Source: DLKC01 sp002478885
GTDB taxonomy: Bacteria > Bacteroidota > Bacteroidia > Chitinophagales > Chitinophagaceae
Direction of reading: 5' to 3'
Assembly (NCBI GenBank): GCA_046329585.1
Contig: JAXLUI010000002.1
Location: 992,001-1,056,000, forward strand
DNA length: 64,000 nt
The number at the start of each line of letters is the position of its first letter. Within the stretch, counting starts at the first letter, position 1. The position numbers were made by a program, and so were the translations under genes. Under the pieces are notes generated by a model. That model was not told the DNA's origin and ran no database searches. It worked only from the letters and a program-made list of their open reading frames with translations. Shown here in pieces: positions 44,659 through 53,232 of the stretch.

Positions 44659-45612
44659 TTAAGCATGCAACATTTTGTCGAGATAGTTATAACTGTTTGT
44701 AACATTTTGCAGAGGCTGCGGAGCGCCATCCTGTTCTACAAAAAAATACTTCATGCCCGATTCTTTTGCGTTATCAAAAGCATGTTTAAAATCGACAATG
44801 CCTGTGCCGACTTCTGCCGGCATCATGGTTGTTTTGTTAAGGTCTTTTACATGCCACAGCGGGAAGCGGCCGGGATGCATTTTAAAGAGTGCAACCGGGT
44901 CTTGCTTTGCCTTCGTGGCCCATGCAAGATCAAGTTCCATCTTAACTAAATTTTTATCGGTATTGGAAAGGATATAATCAAACGGCCGGTGACCTTCCAC
45001 CTCATCAAACTCGCTGGTGTGGTTGTGATAGGCAAATTGCACACCCGCTTTTTTGCAGGCCTCGCCAGATTTATTGAATACATCCACCGCAGTTTTTATT
45101 TCATCAAGAGTGCTTACAGGAATGCTCGAACAAACAAGATAACTTATTCCGCCTTCGGCAGTCGCATCGGCAAGTTCCTGGTAGTTTTCTTTCAGGTTAA
45201 GCGATTTAGGCATGTCTTTCATGCGGTCGAGATATTGTTGAATCCTGGCCGAATCTTCTGCAGTCTTTGCCATCTTCATGATAGACTCCCTTGAAAATGG
45301 AGCGCCGCCAACGTGTGCCGAGCGCCAAGTCATGCCTGCGTCTTTTATCATAGCAGCCAATTCTTTTGGTTTAAGCCCATAAAAATTTCCTTTCTGCGAG
45401 CCCGCGCTTTCCAGTTCTTTATAGCCGATCGCAGCCAGCTTTTGCAACGTGCCTTTAGGGTCACTGATCATAAGGTCACCAAGTGTGTATAACTGCAGGC
45501 CTATGTTTTGCGCGGCCTTATTTACCGAAAACGATGCGGCACCTGCAGACTTTGCAAGCAACAACCCTGTTAAGCCCATGGCACCTGACTGAATAAATTT
45601 TCTTCTTTGCAT
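44659..45612 (-). CDS. Tat-exported sugar isomerase/epimerase-like TIM-barrel protein
   Basis: 317 residues from MQRRKFIQSGAMGLTG, a Tat-like signal (QRRKFIQ); the frame is open 53 codons upstream, but that part is not protein-like. The mature protein is a xylose-isomerase-like TIM barrel (AP_endonuc_2 superfamily): LQLYTLGDLM at the first strand, metal-site phrases FAYHNHTSEF, KMELDLAWATKA and WHVKDLNK, and a final FFVEQDGA. Such exported members occur beside Gfo/Idh/MocA and DUF1080 genes and may isomerise keto-sugars. It is monocistronic with its own terminator. Confidence 0.85.
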   Translation of the reverse strand: MQRRKFIQSGAMGLTGLLLAKSAGAASFSVNKAAQNIGLQLYTLGDLMISDPKGTLQKLAAIGYKELESAGSQKGNFYGLKPKELAAMIKDAGMTWRSAHVGGAPFSRESIMKMAKTAEDSARIQQYLDRMKDMPKSLNLKENYQELADATAEGGISYLVCSSIPVSTLDEIKTAVDVFNKSGEACKKAGVQFAYHNHTSEFDEVEGHRPFDYILSNTDKNLVKMELDLAWATKAKQDPVALFKMHPGRFPLWHVKDLNKTTMMPAEVGTGIVDFKHAFDNAKESGMKYFFVEQDGAPQPLQNVTNSYNYLDKMLHA

Positions 45613-45757
45613 GATGTGTTGATTTATGTTCGCCCGGCGGGCTAAAGTATAATTACAATCGCTGTTTAAATGTACGCCATTATGAGAACCTGTCTTTACA
45701 GGAAGCCGATATTTCAGATTGTTTTTTTGGGCCTGGCAACGCAACACATAGCAGCTT

Positions 45758-45776
45758 TTGTTGCGTCGCACAATTC
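45758..45776. repeat. Palindromic intergenic repeat, copy 14 (left arm)
   Basis: TTGTTGCGTCGCACAATTC; only the outer part of the type A left arm is kept. Confidence 0.6.
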
Positions 45777-45833
45777 ATCGTTCGGAACTTTGCGGAGCAA
45801 TACTGTTTAGGCACCCGCATCTGCCCAACAAAA

Positions 45834-45854
45834 AGAGGCACCCTGCGAGCCTCT
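45834..45854 (-). terminator. Intrinsic terminator of the YVTN propeller gene
   Basis: AGAGGC (45834-45839) pairs with GCCTCT (45849-45854), with a T run on the minus strand side. It lies 22 bp past the stop codon. Confidence 0.65.
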
Positions 45855-45875
45855 GAAAGTGTAAAATTTTAAACA

Positions 45876-46919
45876 CTATTGTTGCACTGCCCAGGCCATG
45901 CCATCGGGTACGCCGCCAACATCAAGGTGGCCCGTAACTTCTAAAGTATTGAGGTCAACGATCGCAATATAATTATCCGCAGAACACGCTACAAATGCAC
46001 GACCACCTTCAGCATCCATCAAAATGCCAGCGGCGCCCTTGCCCATTTTTATGCGTTTTACTTCTTTCCTTGTTTTGGTATCATAAACGGTAAGTTCCCC
46101 AGATTGCAGGCTTGAAATAAAAGCAAGTTTCCCATCGGGCGTAAATTTTAAACGGTTGGCTCCATTCACTTTCGCATCAATTTTTGCAGCTTGCTTTTTT
46201 GCAAAGGGGTCAATGATGGTAATTGTTCCATCTTCGCTCGAAGCAGTCCATAGTTCGCTGCCATCGGGCAACACATCGAAGCCTTCAGAGCCTCTTGACG
46301 TTGCAATTATCGTCTGCACCCAATCTTCCCGGGCGGGAGCATTCGGTGGTGCATTCTTACCGGGTTGTATGATCGTGTCAACAAGAATGCTCACTGTTCC
46401 GGAAGAAACGTTGGTTGTATAGATTCTTTTAGCATCAGGGGTTACATAAATCATGTGTGTCCTGTTCTCACCGGTTCCCATACTCCAATCAAGTTTGCCC
46501 GTTGAAGGGTCATAACGCCCCACAGCTTTTGAACCTTCGGCGGTAAACCACGCCTTACCATTTACAAAAGCGATATCGTGTGGACCAAAAAGCGGTCTCG
46601 TATCAATAGTAAGCGACGGCTTTTGCGCAACGAGGTCAATTACGTTTATCTCGTGAAAACTGCCGCCACCGTAAATACAGACATATGCGGTCTTTCCGTC
46701 TGTTGAAGCAACCACTTCATGCGGATCAACTCCAACCGGAATGCGGGTCAGCACTTTCAAACTTACCGGGTCAACGACCGACAGCACATGATCGGTTTTA
46801 GATAGCGCAAGCAATGCACGTTTGGGAGTCGGTTGCGCGGTACATTCCATCGCCACGAACAGGAACGACACAAATAATATTTTTGCAGCAAACGAATGAT
46901 TGACTGAAAAATTTATCAT
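45876..46919 (-). CDS. Exported YVTN-family beta-propeller protein
   Basis: 347 residues from MINFSVNHSFAAKILF, with a signal peptide ending near VAMECTAQ. Seven-bladed propeller of the YVTN/40-residue type: repeats VVDPVSLKVLTRIPVGVDPH, STDGKTAYVCIYG, DAKRIYTTNVSSGTVSI, DGSELWTASSEDGTITI and DAEGGRAFVACSADNYIAI. No active site is visible; relatives include surface-layer and nitrous-oxide-reductase-like propellers. An upstream ATG at 46973 would add 18 residues before the signal, so the 46919 start is preferred. It follows the amidohydrolase by 73 bp on the same strand. Confidence 0.85.
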   Translation of the reverse strand: MINFSVNHSFAAKILFVSFLFVAMECTAQPTPKRALLALSKTDHVLSVVDPVSLKVLTRIPVGVDPHEVVASTDGKTAYVCIYGGGSFHEINVIDLVAQKPSLTIDTRPLFGPHDIAFVNGKAWFTAEGSKAVGRYDPSTGKLDWSMGTGENRTHMIYVTPDAKRIYTTNVSSGTVSILVDTIIQPGKNAPPNAPAREDWVQTIIATSRGSEGFDVLPDGSELWTASSEDGTITIIDPFAKKQAAKIDAKVNGANRLKFTPDGKLAFISSLQSGELTVYDTKTRKEVKRIKMGKGAAGILMDAEGGRAFVACSADNYIAIVDLNTLEVTGHLDVGGVPDGMAWAVQQ

Positions 46920-46991
46920 GACAAATATTTTATTGAATGTACAGCTTCTTAAAAGCATTTTTCTTTCGGACAAACAAAGGATTTCGATTTG

Positions 46992-48314
46992 TTATTTGTT
47001 CAACGTGTTTTTGTAGATTACCCCATCTTTCATAATGATCAGAAGATTTTTATCCGCATCTTCAAGCAGTTTAATATTCTGAAGTGGGTTACCATCGACC
47101 AGCAAAAGATCGGCATAAGCACCTTCCTCTATAACGCCAAGTTTGTTTGGATAAGGATTGCGTGGGCCACTCATGGCGAGTAACTGTGCATTTGTTGAAG
47201 TAGCCATTTTTAATATTTCAAAAGGAGTATACCAACGCAAGAGTTTGGTGAGGTTAGTTGCTCTTGCCGCTGAAAGTTTTGGCTCAAACAGGCAATCGGT
47301 TCCAAACGCCGTTTTGATATTGTATTTTTTGGCAAACAGGTAAGCGCTATCGGTTCCGCGCATCATTGTTTGTTGTTTAATGCGGTTTGGTGAACCTTCA
47401 GGAAAAACACTTTCGCCTTCATCTAAGAAAGGTTGCAGGCTTAACCAGGCTTTTTTATCTGCCAGCATCTTTGCGGTTTCGTCGTCAATAAGTTGTGCAT
47501 GGTCAATACAACGCACACCTGCTCTTAAAGCGGTCTGAATGGCTCTTGGCGTATAGGCATGCACCGTAACATAAGTGCCCCAGTTTTCAGCAGCCTCGAC
47601 CGCAGCAGACATCTCTTCTTCCGTAAACTGCGACACATCAAGCGGATCATAACTGGATGAAACTCCCCCACCCGCCGCAAGTTTTATCTGCGTGGCACCG
47701 AGACGAAGTTGCTCTCTCACTCGTTTCAACACCTGGTCTTTTCCATCAGCCACAATACCAAAATTAAAGCGCTCTGTAAAATCGAGGTTTGCAGCCATAT
47801 CTCTTGGAACATCATTAAAAGGAAGAAAATCGCCATGCCCCGATGTCTGAGAAATCATCGCGCCGGAAGGGTAAATGCGCGGCCCCGGAATCAAGCCCCT
47901 GTCAATGGCTTTTTGCAATCCAAACGCAGGCCCGGCGAGGTCACGGAAAGTAGTAAAGCCCTGCATCAGATCTTTCTCTGCGGACTTCGCCGCTACAACG
48001 GTAATAAATTCAATATCACTGTTCATCAGTTGCATAATGGTCAAAGATTCCATCATAACGTGGGTGTGCGCGTCAATAAGGCCGGGCATTAAAAATTTAC
48101 CCTTACCATCCATGATCGAAACATTAGCCGTCTTAGGCGTGGCGATCGGCTGAGTCGATATTTTGTTGATGACATTCCCTATAATCAAGACATTACCAGT
48201 GGTCGTTTTTTCATCCCTGCCGTTAAAGATTTGTACGTTATTGATAAGAATTGTTTTCTGCGCACCTGCATAAAAAGCGCCGGCCAGCAGCAGTATCGTA
48301 ATACTCAGTTTCAT
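46992..48314 (-). CDS. Exported amidohydrolase (imidazolonepropionase/prolidase-like)
   Basis: 440 residues with a signal peptide (KLSITILLLAGAFYAGAQ). Metal-dependent hydrolase of the amidohydrolase superfamily: GLIDAHTHVMM carries the HxH pair, the metal-bridging Lys position lies in ATQIKLAAGGG, then VHAYTPRA and CIDHAQLID give the two further His ligands and FGTDCLFEP the catalytic Asp. Relatives act on amide or cyclic ureide bonds, including X-Pro dipeptides. Two ATGs (48320 and 48314) are possible; the second directly precedes the signal peptide. It probably shares a transcript with the YVTN gene. Confidence 0.87.
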   Translation of the reverse strand: MKLSITILLLAGAFYAGAQKTILINNVQIFNGRDEKTTTGNVLIIGNVINKISTQPIATPKTANVSIMDGKGKFLMPGLIDAHTHVMMESLTIMQLMNSDIEFITVVAAKSAEKDLMQGFTTFRDLAGPAFGLQKAIDRGLIPGPRIYPSGAMISQTSGHGDFLPFNDVPRDMAANLDFTERFNFGIVADGKDQVLKRVREQLRLGATQIKLAAGGGVSSSYDPLDVSQFTEEEMSAAVEAAENWGTYVTVHAYTPRAIQTALRAGVRCIDHAQLIDDETAKMLADKKAWLSLQPFLDEGESVFPEGSPNRIKQQTMMRGTDSAYLFAKKYNIKTAFGTDCLFEPKLSAARATNLTKLLRWYTPFEILKMATSTNAQLLAMSGPRNPYPNKLGVIEEGAYADLLLVDGNPLQNIKLLEDADKNLLIIMKDGVIYKNTLNK

Positions 48315-48578
48315 GTACATAGTTTTTTATTTGATTATTATTTCCGAATAGTTAGCAATGAAATCGGTTTAGTTTTCCACGTTACGAAAAACGAAGCATG
48401 CCAGTTGCACTAATATAAAACATTAAAGGCAGGCCGGATAAAGTTGTTTAATGATTACACGCAAATGGGAAGCTTGCAACCCCTGGCTACGCAGCATTTT
48501 TCCCGACAACAGCATTCGAAAATTTGAGTGGAATACAATAATTTGGGTGCAGGCAGCCGTATTTCATAGCATCGTCTA

Positions 48579-48700
48579 TTGCGTCGCACCCTTGTACGTT
48601 CTGCACTTCAATGAACTAAACTACGCCACAGAACAGCTTATTTTCGGTTACTTGCTTTTTGTTGCCTCTTTTGCTGAAGTACAAGTGTGCGACGCAAGTA
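48579..48700. repeat. Palindromic intergenic repeat, copy 15 (A/A arms, long loop)
   Basis: Left arm TTGCGTCGCACCCTTGTACG (48579-48598) and right arm GTACAAGTGTGCGACGCAA (48679-48697) are almost perfect inverse complements, around a loop of about 80 nt. Confidence 0.85.
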
Positions 48701-48831
48701 AAGCCCATAACCGTGCCGGGGCCGGGCTCCAAAAGAATCGTCTTTCTTTTGTCGCTTTATTTTAGCAGGTCGTCGCTTTTTTAAGCGGAATGCTTCAAAC
48801 AATTGCCGGTAAAAACATACCTTCCTTTTTT

Positions 48832-48852
48832 ATTGCGTAATTTTAACGCAAT
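48832..48852. promoter_or_regulatory. Candidate operator ATTGCGT-N7-ACGCAAT, site 2
   Basis: A perfect 7-bp dyad with 7-bp spacer, 36 bp before the GH3 start. A TATTTTTC box (7 of 8 to TAnnTTTG) follows at 48860-48867. The motif is shared with 41874-41894. Confidence 0.55.
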
Positions 48853-48888
48853 CAAATCTTATTTTTCACTGCCATAAATGCATCGCAA

Positions 48889-51222
48889 ATGAAACTTATC
48901 AGTTATTCAAAAGTCGCAGGCTGCCTGTTATTTTTACTTGCCGCAGGCACAAGCACTCTTGCACAAAGCCAACCGGGTACGGACTTCAAAACGGTAAAAA
49001 ACGCCAATGGACCAACGTTGGGATACTCACCTTCGTCCGGCATAAAAATACTTACCGTTGACGGACTTCAATTCAAAGACCTGAACAAAAACGGCAAGCT
49101 CGATGCGTATGAAGACTGGCGTTTACCAACCGATGCGAGAGCCAAAGACCTTGCTTCGAAAATGACTATTGAACAGATCGCAGGGCTTATGTTGTACAGT
49201 GCGCACCAGGCAATACCTGCCAATCCGAAAGGTTTTGGCGCGGGCACTTACAATGGTAAGCCGATCGATTCGAGCGATCTGCAGGCGTACGATATAAGCG
49301 ACCAGCAAAAGAAATTCTTAAAAGATGATAACCTGCGTCATGTGCTCGTGACCCGTGTAAAAAGCCCGGAAGTAGCAGCAAAATGGAATAACAATGTGCA
49401 GGCTTTTGTGGAAGGCCTCGGTCTGGGCATTCCAGCCAACAACAGCACCGATCCCCGTAATGCCGTTGTTGCCAATGCTGAGTATAATATCGGCTCAGGC
49501 GGAACAATTTCCATGTGGCCAGAATCCATTGGCATGGCCGCAACTTTCGACCCTTCGATTGTGCAGCATTTTGGCAATATTGCCTCGCAGGAATACAGGG
49601 CGCTAGGCATTTCTACTGCTTTGTCGCCGCAGGTAGACCTTGCCACAGAACCAAGATGGAGCAGGTTTAACGGCACTTTTGGTGAAAACCCTAAACTGGC
49701 AGCTGATATGGCAAGGGCCTATGTAGATGGCTTTCAAACCTCAACGGGTGCGTCTGAAATAAAAAACGGCTGGGGATACCACAGTGTGAACGCGATGGTA
49801 AAACACTGGCCCAGCGGCGGACCTGAAGAAGGTGGACGTGACGGTCATTTTGCTTATGGCAAATTTGCTGTTTATCCTGGCAACAATCTTCAAACACAGC
49901 TTACCCCGTTTATTGACGGTGCTTTCAAACTGAACGGTAAAACAAAAATGGCTGCAGCCGTAATGCCTTACTATACGATCTCTTACAACCAAGACACAAA
50001 GAATGGCGAGAATGTGGGCAACAGCTACAGTAAGTACATTGTAACCGACATGCTCAGAAATAAATACGGTTATGACGGCGTGGTTTGTACCGACTGGATG
50101 ATAACCGCTGATGAGGGTAAGACACCGGATATATTCCTTGGTAAATCATGGGGTGTTGAGAAACTTTCTGTCGCAGAAAGACATTATAAAATTCTAATGG
50201 CGGGCGTTGACCAGTTTGGCGGCAACAACGCAGCAGGACCTGTTCTTGAAGCTTATCAAATGGGTGTTAAAGAACATGGTGAAGCATTCATGCGCAGCCG
50301 CTTTGAGCAATCTGCGGTACGCCTGTTACGCAATATTTTCCAGGTGGGTCTCTTCGAAAATCCATATATCGATCCTGCGCAATCCACTGCAACAGTTGGT
50401 AATCCAGAGTTTATGAAAGCAGGGTATGACGCTCAATTGAAATCGATCGTGCTGCTGAAGAACAAGGGGAATGTATTACCACTGGCCAAATCAAAAACTG
50501 TGTATATACCAAAGCGCACTGTTCCCGCAGCAAGAGATTGGTTCGGCAATTCTACACCTGAACGAGTGGAATACCCAGTGAATATTGACATTGTAAAAAA
50601 ATATTTTAATGTTACCGACGATCCGTCAAAAGCTGACCTGGCGATCGTGTTTGTAAAAGGACCGGCAGGCGGAGTTGGTTACAGTATTGAAGACAGGAAA
50701 AGCGGTGGCAACGGCTATGTGCCTATCAGTTTGCAGTATGGCCCTTATACTGCAACAGAAGCAAGGGAGCAAAGTATTGCCGCAGGCGATCCCGTGATTG
50801 ACCCCACTATCAGCAATCGTTCTTATAAAGGCAAGACCATTACAGCGAGTAATACAGCCGATCTTAAATCAATACTCGACACCAAGCAGGCAATGAATGG
50901 CAAACCCGTTATTGTTTGCATGGCTTTGACAAACCCGGCAGTTGTTTCAGAATTCGAATCAAAGATCGATGGGCTGGTAGCTTCTTTCGGTGTACAAGAC
51001 CAGGCGTTGATGGATATTCTTTCAGGCAAAACAGAGCCATCTGGTTTGTTACCACTGCAAATGCCTGCTGATATGCAAACGGTCGAGACACAAAAAGAAG
51101 ATGTGCCACAGGATATGAAGCCGCATACCGACAGTGAAGGTCACTTGTATGATTTCGCTTATGGCCTAAACTGGAAAGGGGTTATCAACGATGCAAGAAC
51201 AGCCAAGTATAAGAAGAAATAA
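48889..51222 (+). CDS. Secreted GH3-family beta-glycosidase
   Basis: 777 residues with a signal peptide (GCLLFLLAAGTSTLAQ). Glycoside hydrolase family 3: the N-terminal TIM barrel holds DLATEPRWSRFNGTFGENP, MVKHWPSGGPEEGGRDGHF and the nucleophile Asp402 in GYDGVVCTDWM; the alpha/beta sandwich domain contains LLKNKGNVLPL. The region usually holding the acid/base is less clear. Members of this length cleave beta-glucosides or beta-xylosides in the periplasm. The GGPEEGGRD insertion and the extra N-terminal segment with an EF-hand-like DLNKNGKLDAYEDWR are typical of Bacteroidota members. Monocistronic, with terminator and a dyad upstream. No SusC/SusD pair is nearby. Confidence 0.9.
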   Translation: MKLISYSKVAGCLLFLLAAGTSTLAQSQPGTDFKTVKNANGPTLGYSPSSGIKILTVDGLQFKDLNKNGKLDAYEDWRLPTDARAKDLASKMTIEQIAGLMLYSAHQAIPANPKGFGAGTYNGKPIDSSDLQAYDISDQQKKFLKDDNLRHVLVTRVKSPEVAAKWNNNVQAFVEGLGLGIPANNSTDPRNAVVANAEYNIGSGGTISMWPESIGMAATFDPSIVQHFGNIASQEYRALGISTALSPQVDLATEPRWSRFNGTFGENPKLAADMARAYVDGFQTSTGASEIKNGWGYHSVNAMVKHWPSGGPEEGGRDGHFAYGKFAVYPGNNLQTQLTPFIDGAFKLNGKTKMAAAVMPYYTISYNQDTKNGENVGNSYSKYIVTDMLRNKYGYDGVVCTDWMITADEGKTPDIFLGKSWGVEKLSVAERHYKILMAGVDQFGGNNAAGPVLEAYQMGVKEHGEAFMRSRFEQSAVRLLRNIFQVGLFENPYIDPAQSTATVGNPEFMKAGYDAQLKSIVLLKNKGNVLPLAKSKTVYIPKRTVPAARDWFGNSTPERVEYPVNIDIVKKYFNVTDDPSKADLAIVFVKGPAGGVGYSIEDRKSGGNGYVPISLQYGPYTATEAREQSIAAGDPVIDPTISNRSYKGKTITASNTADLKSILDTKQAMNGKPVIVCMALTNPAVVSEFESKIDGLVASFGVQDQALMDILSGKTEPSGLLPLQMPADMQTVETQKEDVPQDMKPHTDSEGHLYDFAYGLNWKGVINDARTAKYKKK

Positions 51223-51240
51223 TTTTAGGAACAGATTACA

Positions 51241-51268
51241 AAAAGGGGCGGCATTGCTGCCCTTTTTT
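51241..51268 (+). terminator. Intrinsic terminator of the GH3 gene
   Basis: AAAAGGGGCGGC pairs with GCTGCCCTTTT with one bulge and one mismatch; followed by T. It lies 18 bp past the stop codon. Confidence 0.7.
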
Positions 51269-51316
51269 ATTAAGGCAATTTTATGAGCCCTACTGCATAT
51301 CACTATGCAACTTTGG

Positions 51317-51340
51317 TTGCGTCGCACTCTTGTACGTTCT
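51317..51340. repeat. Palindromic intergenic repeat, copy 16 (left arm)
   Basis: TTGCGTCGCACTCTTGTACG followed by TTCT; exact type A left arm, no right arm. Confidence 0.7.
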
Positions 51341-51416
51341 AATCATTGACAACCATAAATCAAATTACCCGGTATGGTTAATTAACATGCTGCCAAAAGA
51401 GTGGCGATACAAAAAC

Positions 51417-53015
51417 CTATTTATTGCCAGCCGGCAGGAATTTTTTATCATTCTCATCTGAATCGCCATACATTTTTCTAAGGGCTTCCAGTTTTGCATG
51501 CATTTCTTTTCTTACCGGGGCATAGGTTGGATCATTATATACATTCTTCATTTCCTGCGGGTCTTTTTGTAGATCATACAATTCCCATTCATCAATATCA
51601 TAATAAAAGTGAATCAGCTTATAGCGTTTAGTCTTCACACCATAATGTCTTTTCACCATGTGTATAGATGGGTACTCATAGTAAGTATAATAGATCGCAT
51701 CCCGCCATTTAGTGGTATTCCCGCTTACAAGGTTCTTAAAAGATTCACCCTGCATATCCGCAGGAATTTTCACACCGGCGTAATCCAGTATCGTTGGAGC
51801 ATAATCAAGATTTTGAATAAGGGCGTCGATGTTGGTTCCGGGTCTAATATGGCCGGGATAACGAATCAGCAATGGAGTGCGCAATGATTCTTCATACATA
51901 AAGCGTTTGTCAAACCACCCATGCTCCCCAAGATAAAAACCCTGGTCTGACGTGTAGATGACGATAGTATTGCTGTCAAGATTGTTCTCCTTTAAAAAAT
52001 CAAGAAGCTGGCCAACACCATCATCCACCGATGCGATGCAACCCATATAATCCTGCATATAACGTTGGTAGCGCCAGCGCATAAGATCCTTTGGCGTCAT
52101 GGCCGGATAGTCGCTGCGAAACCTGGCAATAATCGGATCATACACCGAATCCCATGCAGCCCGTTCTGATGTGGTCATACGGCCAAGGTTGTTATGGTAC
52201 GCATCCGGCCCCCAGTCCAACGGATCTTTAATGCCCAATTCCTGCAATACATCGGGAGATATCTTGTTATCTCCGCTCCAATTCATGTCTTTGAGAATAT
52301 TCATCTCTGCACTTTTAGCGGCAGCTCCTCTCCCAGCATAATCATCAAACAACGTTGCAGGTTCTTTATAGGTTTTCCCGGTATATTCTTTAATGTATTT
52401 GAGTGAGGGCAACCATTCGCGGTGCGGCGCTTTTTGGTGGTATAAGACACAGAACGGTTTACTGCTGTCGCGGTTTTTTATCCAGTCCAGTGTCATTGCA
52501 GTAGTAAGATCGGTTACATAACCCATCTTTTGTTGTTTCACCCCATTAATGATAAAGTCAGGATTATAATATTCGCCCTGGTCGATCAACACAGCAGAAT
52601 AGTCAAAGCCCTGCGGAAGGCCATCCATATGTATCTTACCAATCATCGCGGTTTGGTAACCTGCTTTCTGCAGTTCCTTGCAAAAGTTATCCTGGTCCCA
52701 GTTAAATGCATGTACATTATCAATCTTGCCATTGATAAAGCTGTGTTTGCCTGTAAGCAAGACCGCGCGGCTCGGCGCACACAGCGAATTGGTAACGCAG
52801 GCATTGGTAAAAATGGCGCCTTCTTTTGCCATCCTGTCTATATTGGGCGTATTGTTCAATCTATAACCATAAGCACTGATGGCCTGGTAAGCATGGTCAT
52901 CACTCATAATGTATACAATATTCGGTCGCTTATCTTTTTGCTGCGCAAACACGGGTATGCGGGATAATGACAGCAGCAATAGCACCCCGAAACATATACG
53001 GCCGGCATCATTCAT
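51417..53015 (-). CDS. Secreted type I sulfatase
   Basis: 532 residues with a signal peptide (GVLLLLSLSRIPVFAQ). Alkaline-phosphatase-fold sulfatase: metal ligands in IMSDDHA (Asp39, Asp40), the formylglycine motif CAPSRAVLLTG with Cys79, the Lys of TGKHSF, HREWLP-type active-site His, and VIYTSDQGFYLGEHG carrying the late Asp/Gln metal ligands. The C-terminal DUF4976-like region includes DEWELYDLQKDPQEMKNV. It removes sulfate esters from a glycan or small molecule in the periplasm after activation by a formylglycine-generating enzyme not seen here. It lies downstream of the ThuA fusion gene but behind a hairpin. Confidence 0.92.
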   Translation of the reverse strand: MNDAGRICFGVLLLLSLSRIPVFAQQKDKRPNIVYIMSDDHAYQAISAYGYRLNNTPNIDRMAKEGAIFTNACVTNSLCAPSRAVLLTGKHSFINGKIDNVHAFNWDQDNFCKELQKAGYQTAMIGKIHMDGLPQGFDYSAVLIDQGEYYNPDFIINGVKQQKMGYVTDLTTAMTLDWIKNRDSSKPFCVLYHQKAPHREWLPSLKYIKEYTGKTYKEPATLFDDYAGRGAAAKSAEMNILKDMNWSGDNKISPDVLQELGIKDPLDWGPDAYHNNLGRMTTSERAAWDSVYDPIIARFRSDYPAMTPKDLMRWRYQRYMQDYMGCIASVDDGVGQLLDFLKENNLDSNTIVIYTSDQGFYLGEHGWFDKRFMYEESLRTPLLIRYPGHIRPGTNIDALIQNLDYAPTILDYAGVKIPADMQGESFKNLVSGNTTKWRDAIYYTYYEYPSIHMVKRHYGVKTKRYKLIHFYYDIDEWELYDLQKDPQEMKNVYNDPTYAPVRKEMHAKLEALRKMYGDSDENDKKFLPAGNK

Positions 53016-53124
53016 ATGTGAAATCTTTAGTTGATTGATGTTTCAAAATAAGCATTTATCGTAAGAGTGCTGCAGCAGAATATGATTGCAGCGCTTCTGC
53101 ATTTTATGGTAACAGGTTTTAAAA

Positions 53125-53159
53125 CAACAAAGCGACCAGGATTATTGATCGCTTTGTTG
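53125..53159 (-). terminator. Hairpin after the ThuA fusion gene
   Basis: CAACAAAGCGA (53125-53135) pairs with TCGCTTTGTTG (53149-53159), a perfect 11-bp stem, with only a short T run on the minus strand. Likely terminator of the 1244-codon gene. Confidence 0.6.
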
Positions 53160-53177
53160 CAGAGTAGTGTTGTTACA

Positions 53178-53202
53178 GTACAAGTGTGCGACGCAACAAC
53201 GG
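53178..53202. repeat. Palindromic intergenic repeat, copy 17 (right arm)
   Basis: GTACAAGTGTGCGACGCAAC, exact type A right arm, followed by AACGG; no left arm. Confidence 0.7.
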
Positions 53203-53232
53203 CATCATACCTGTACAATAGCCTGGCTCCAA

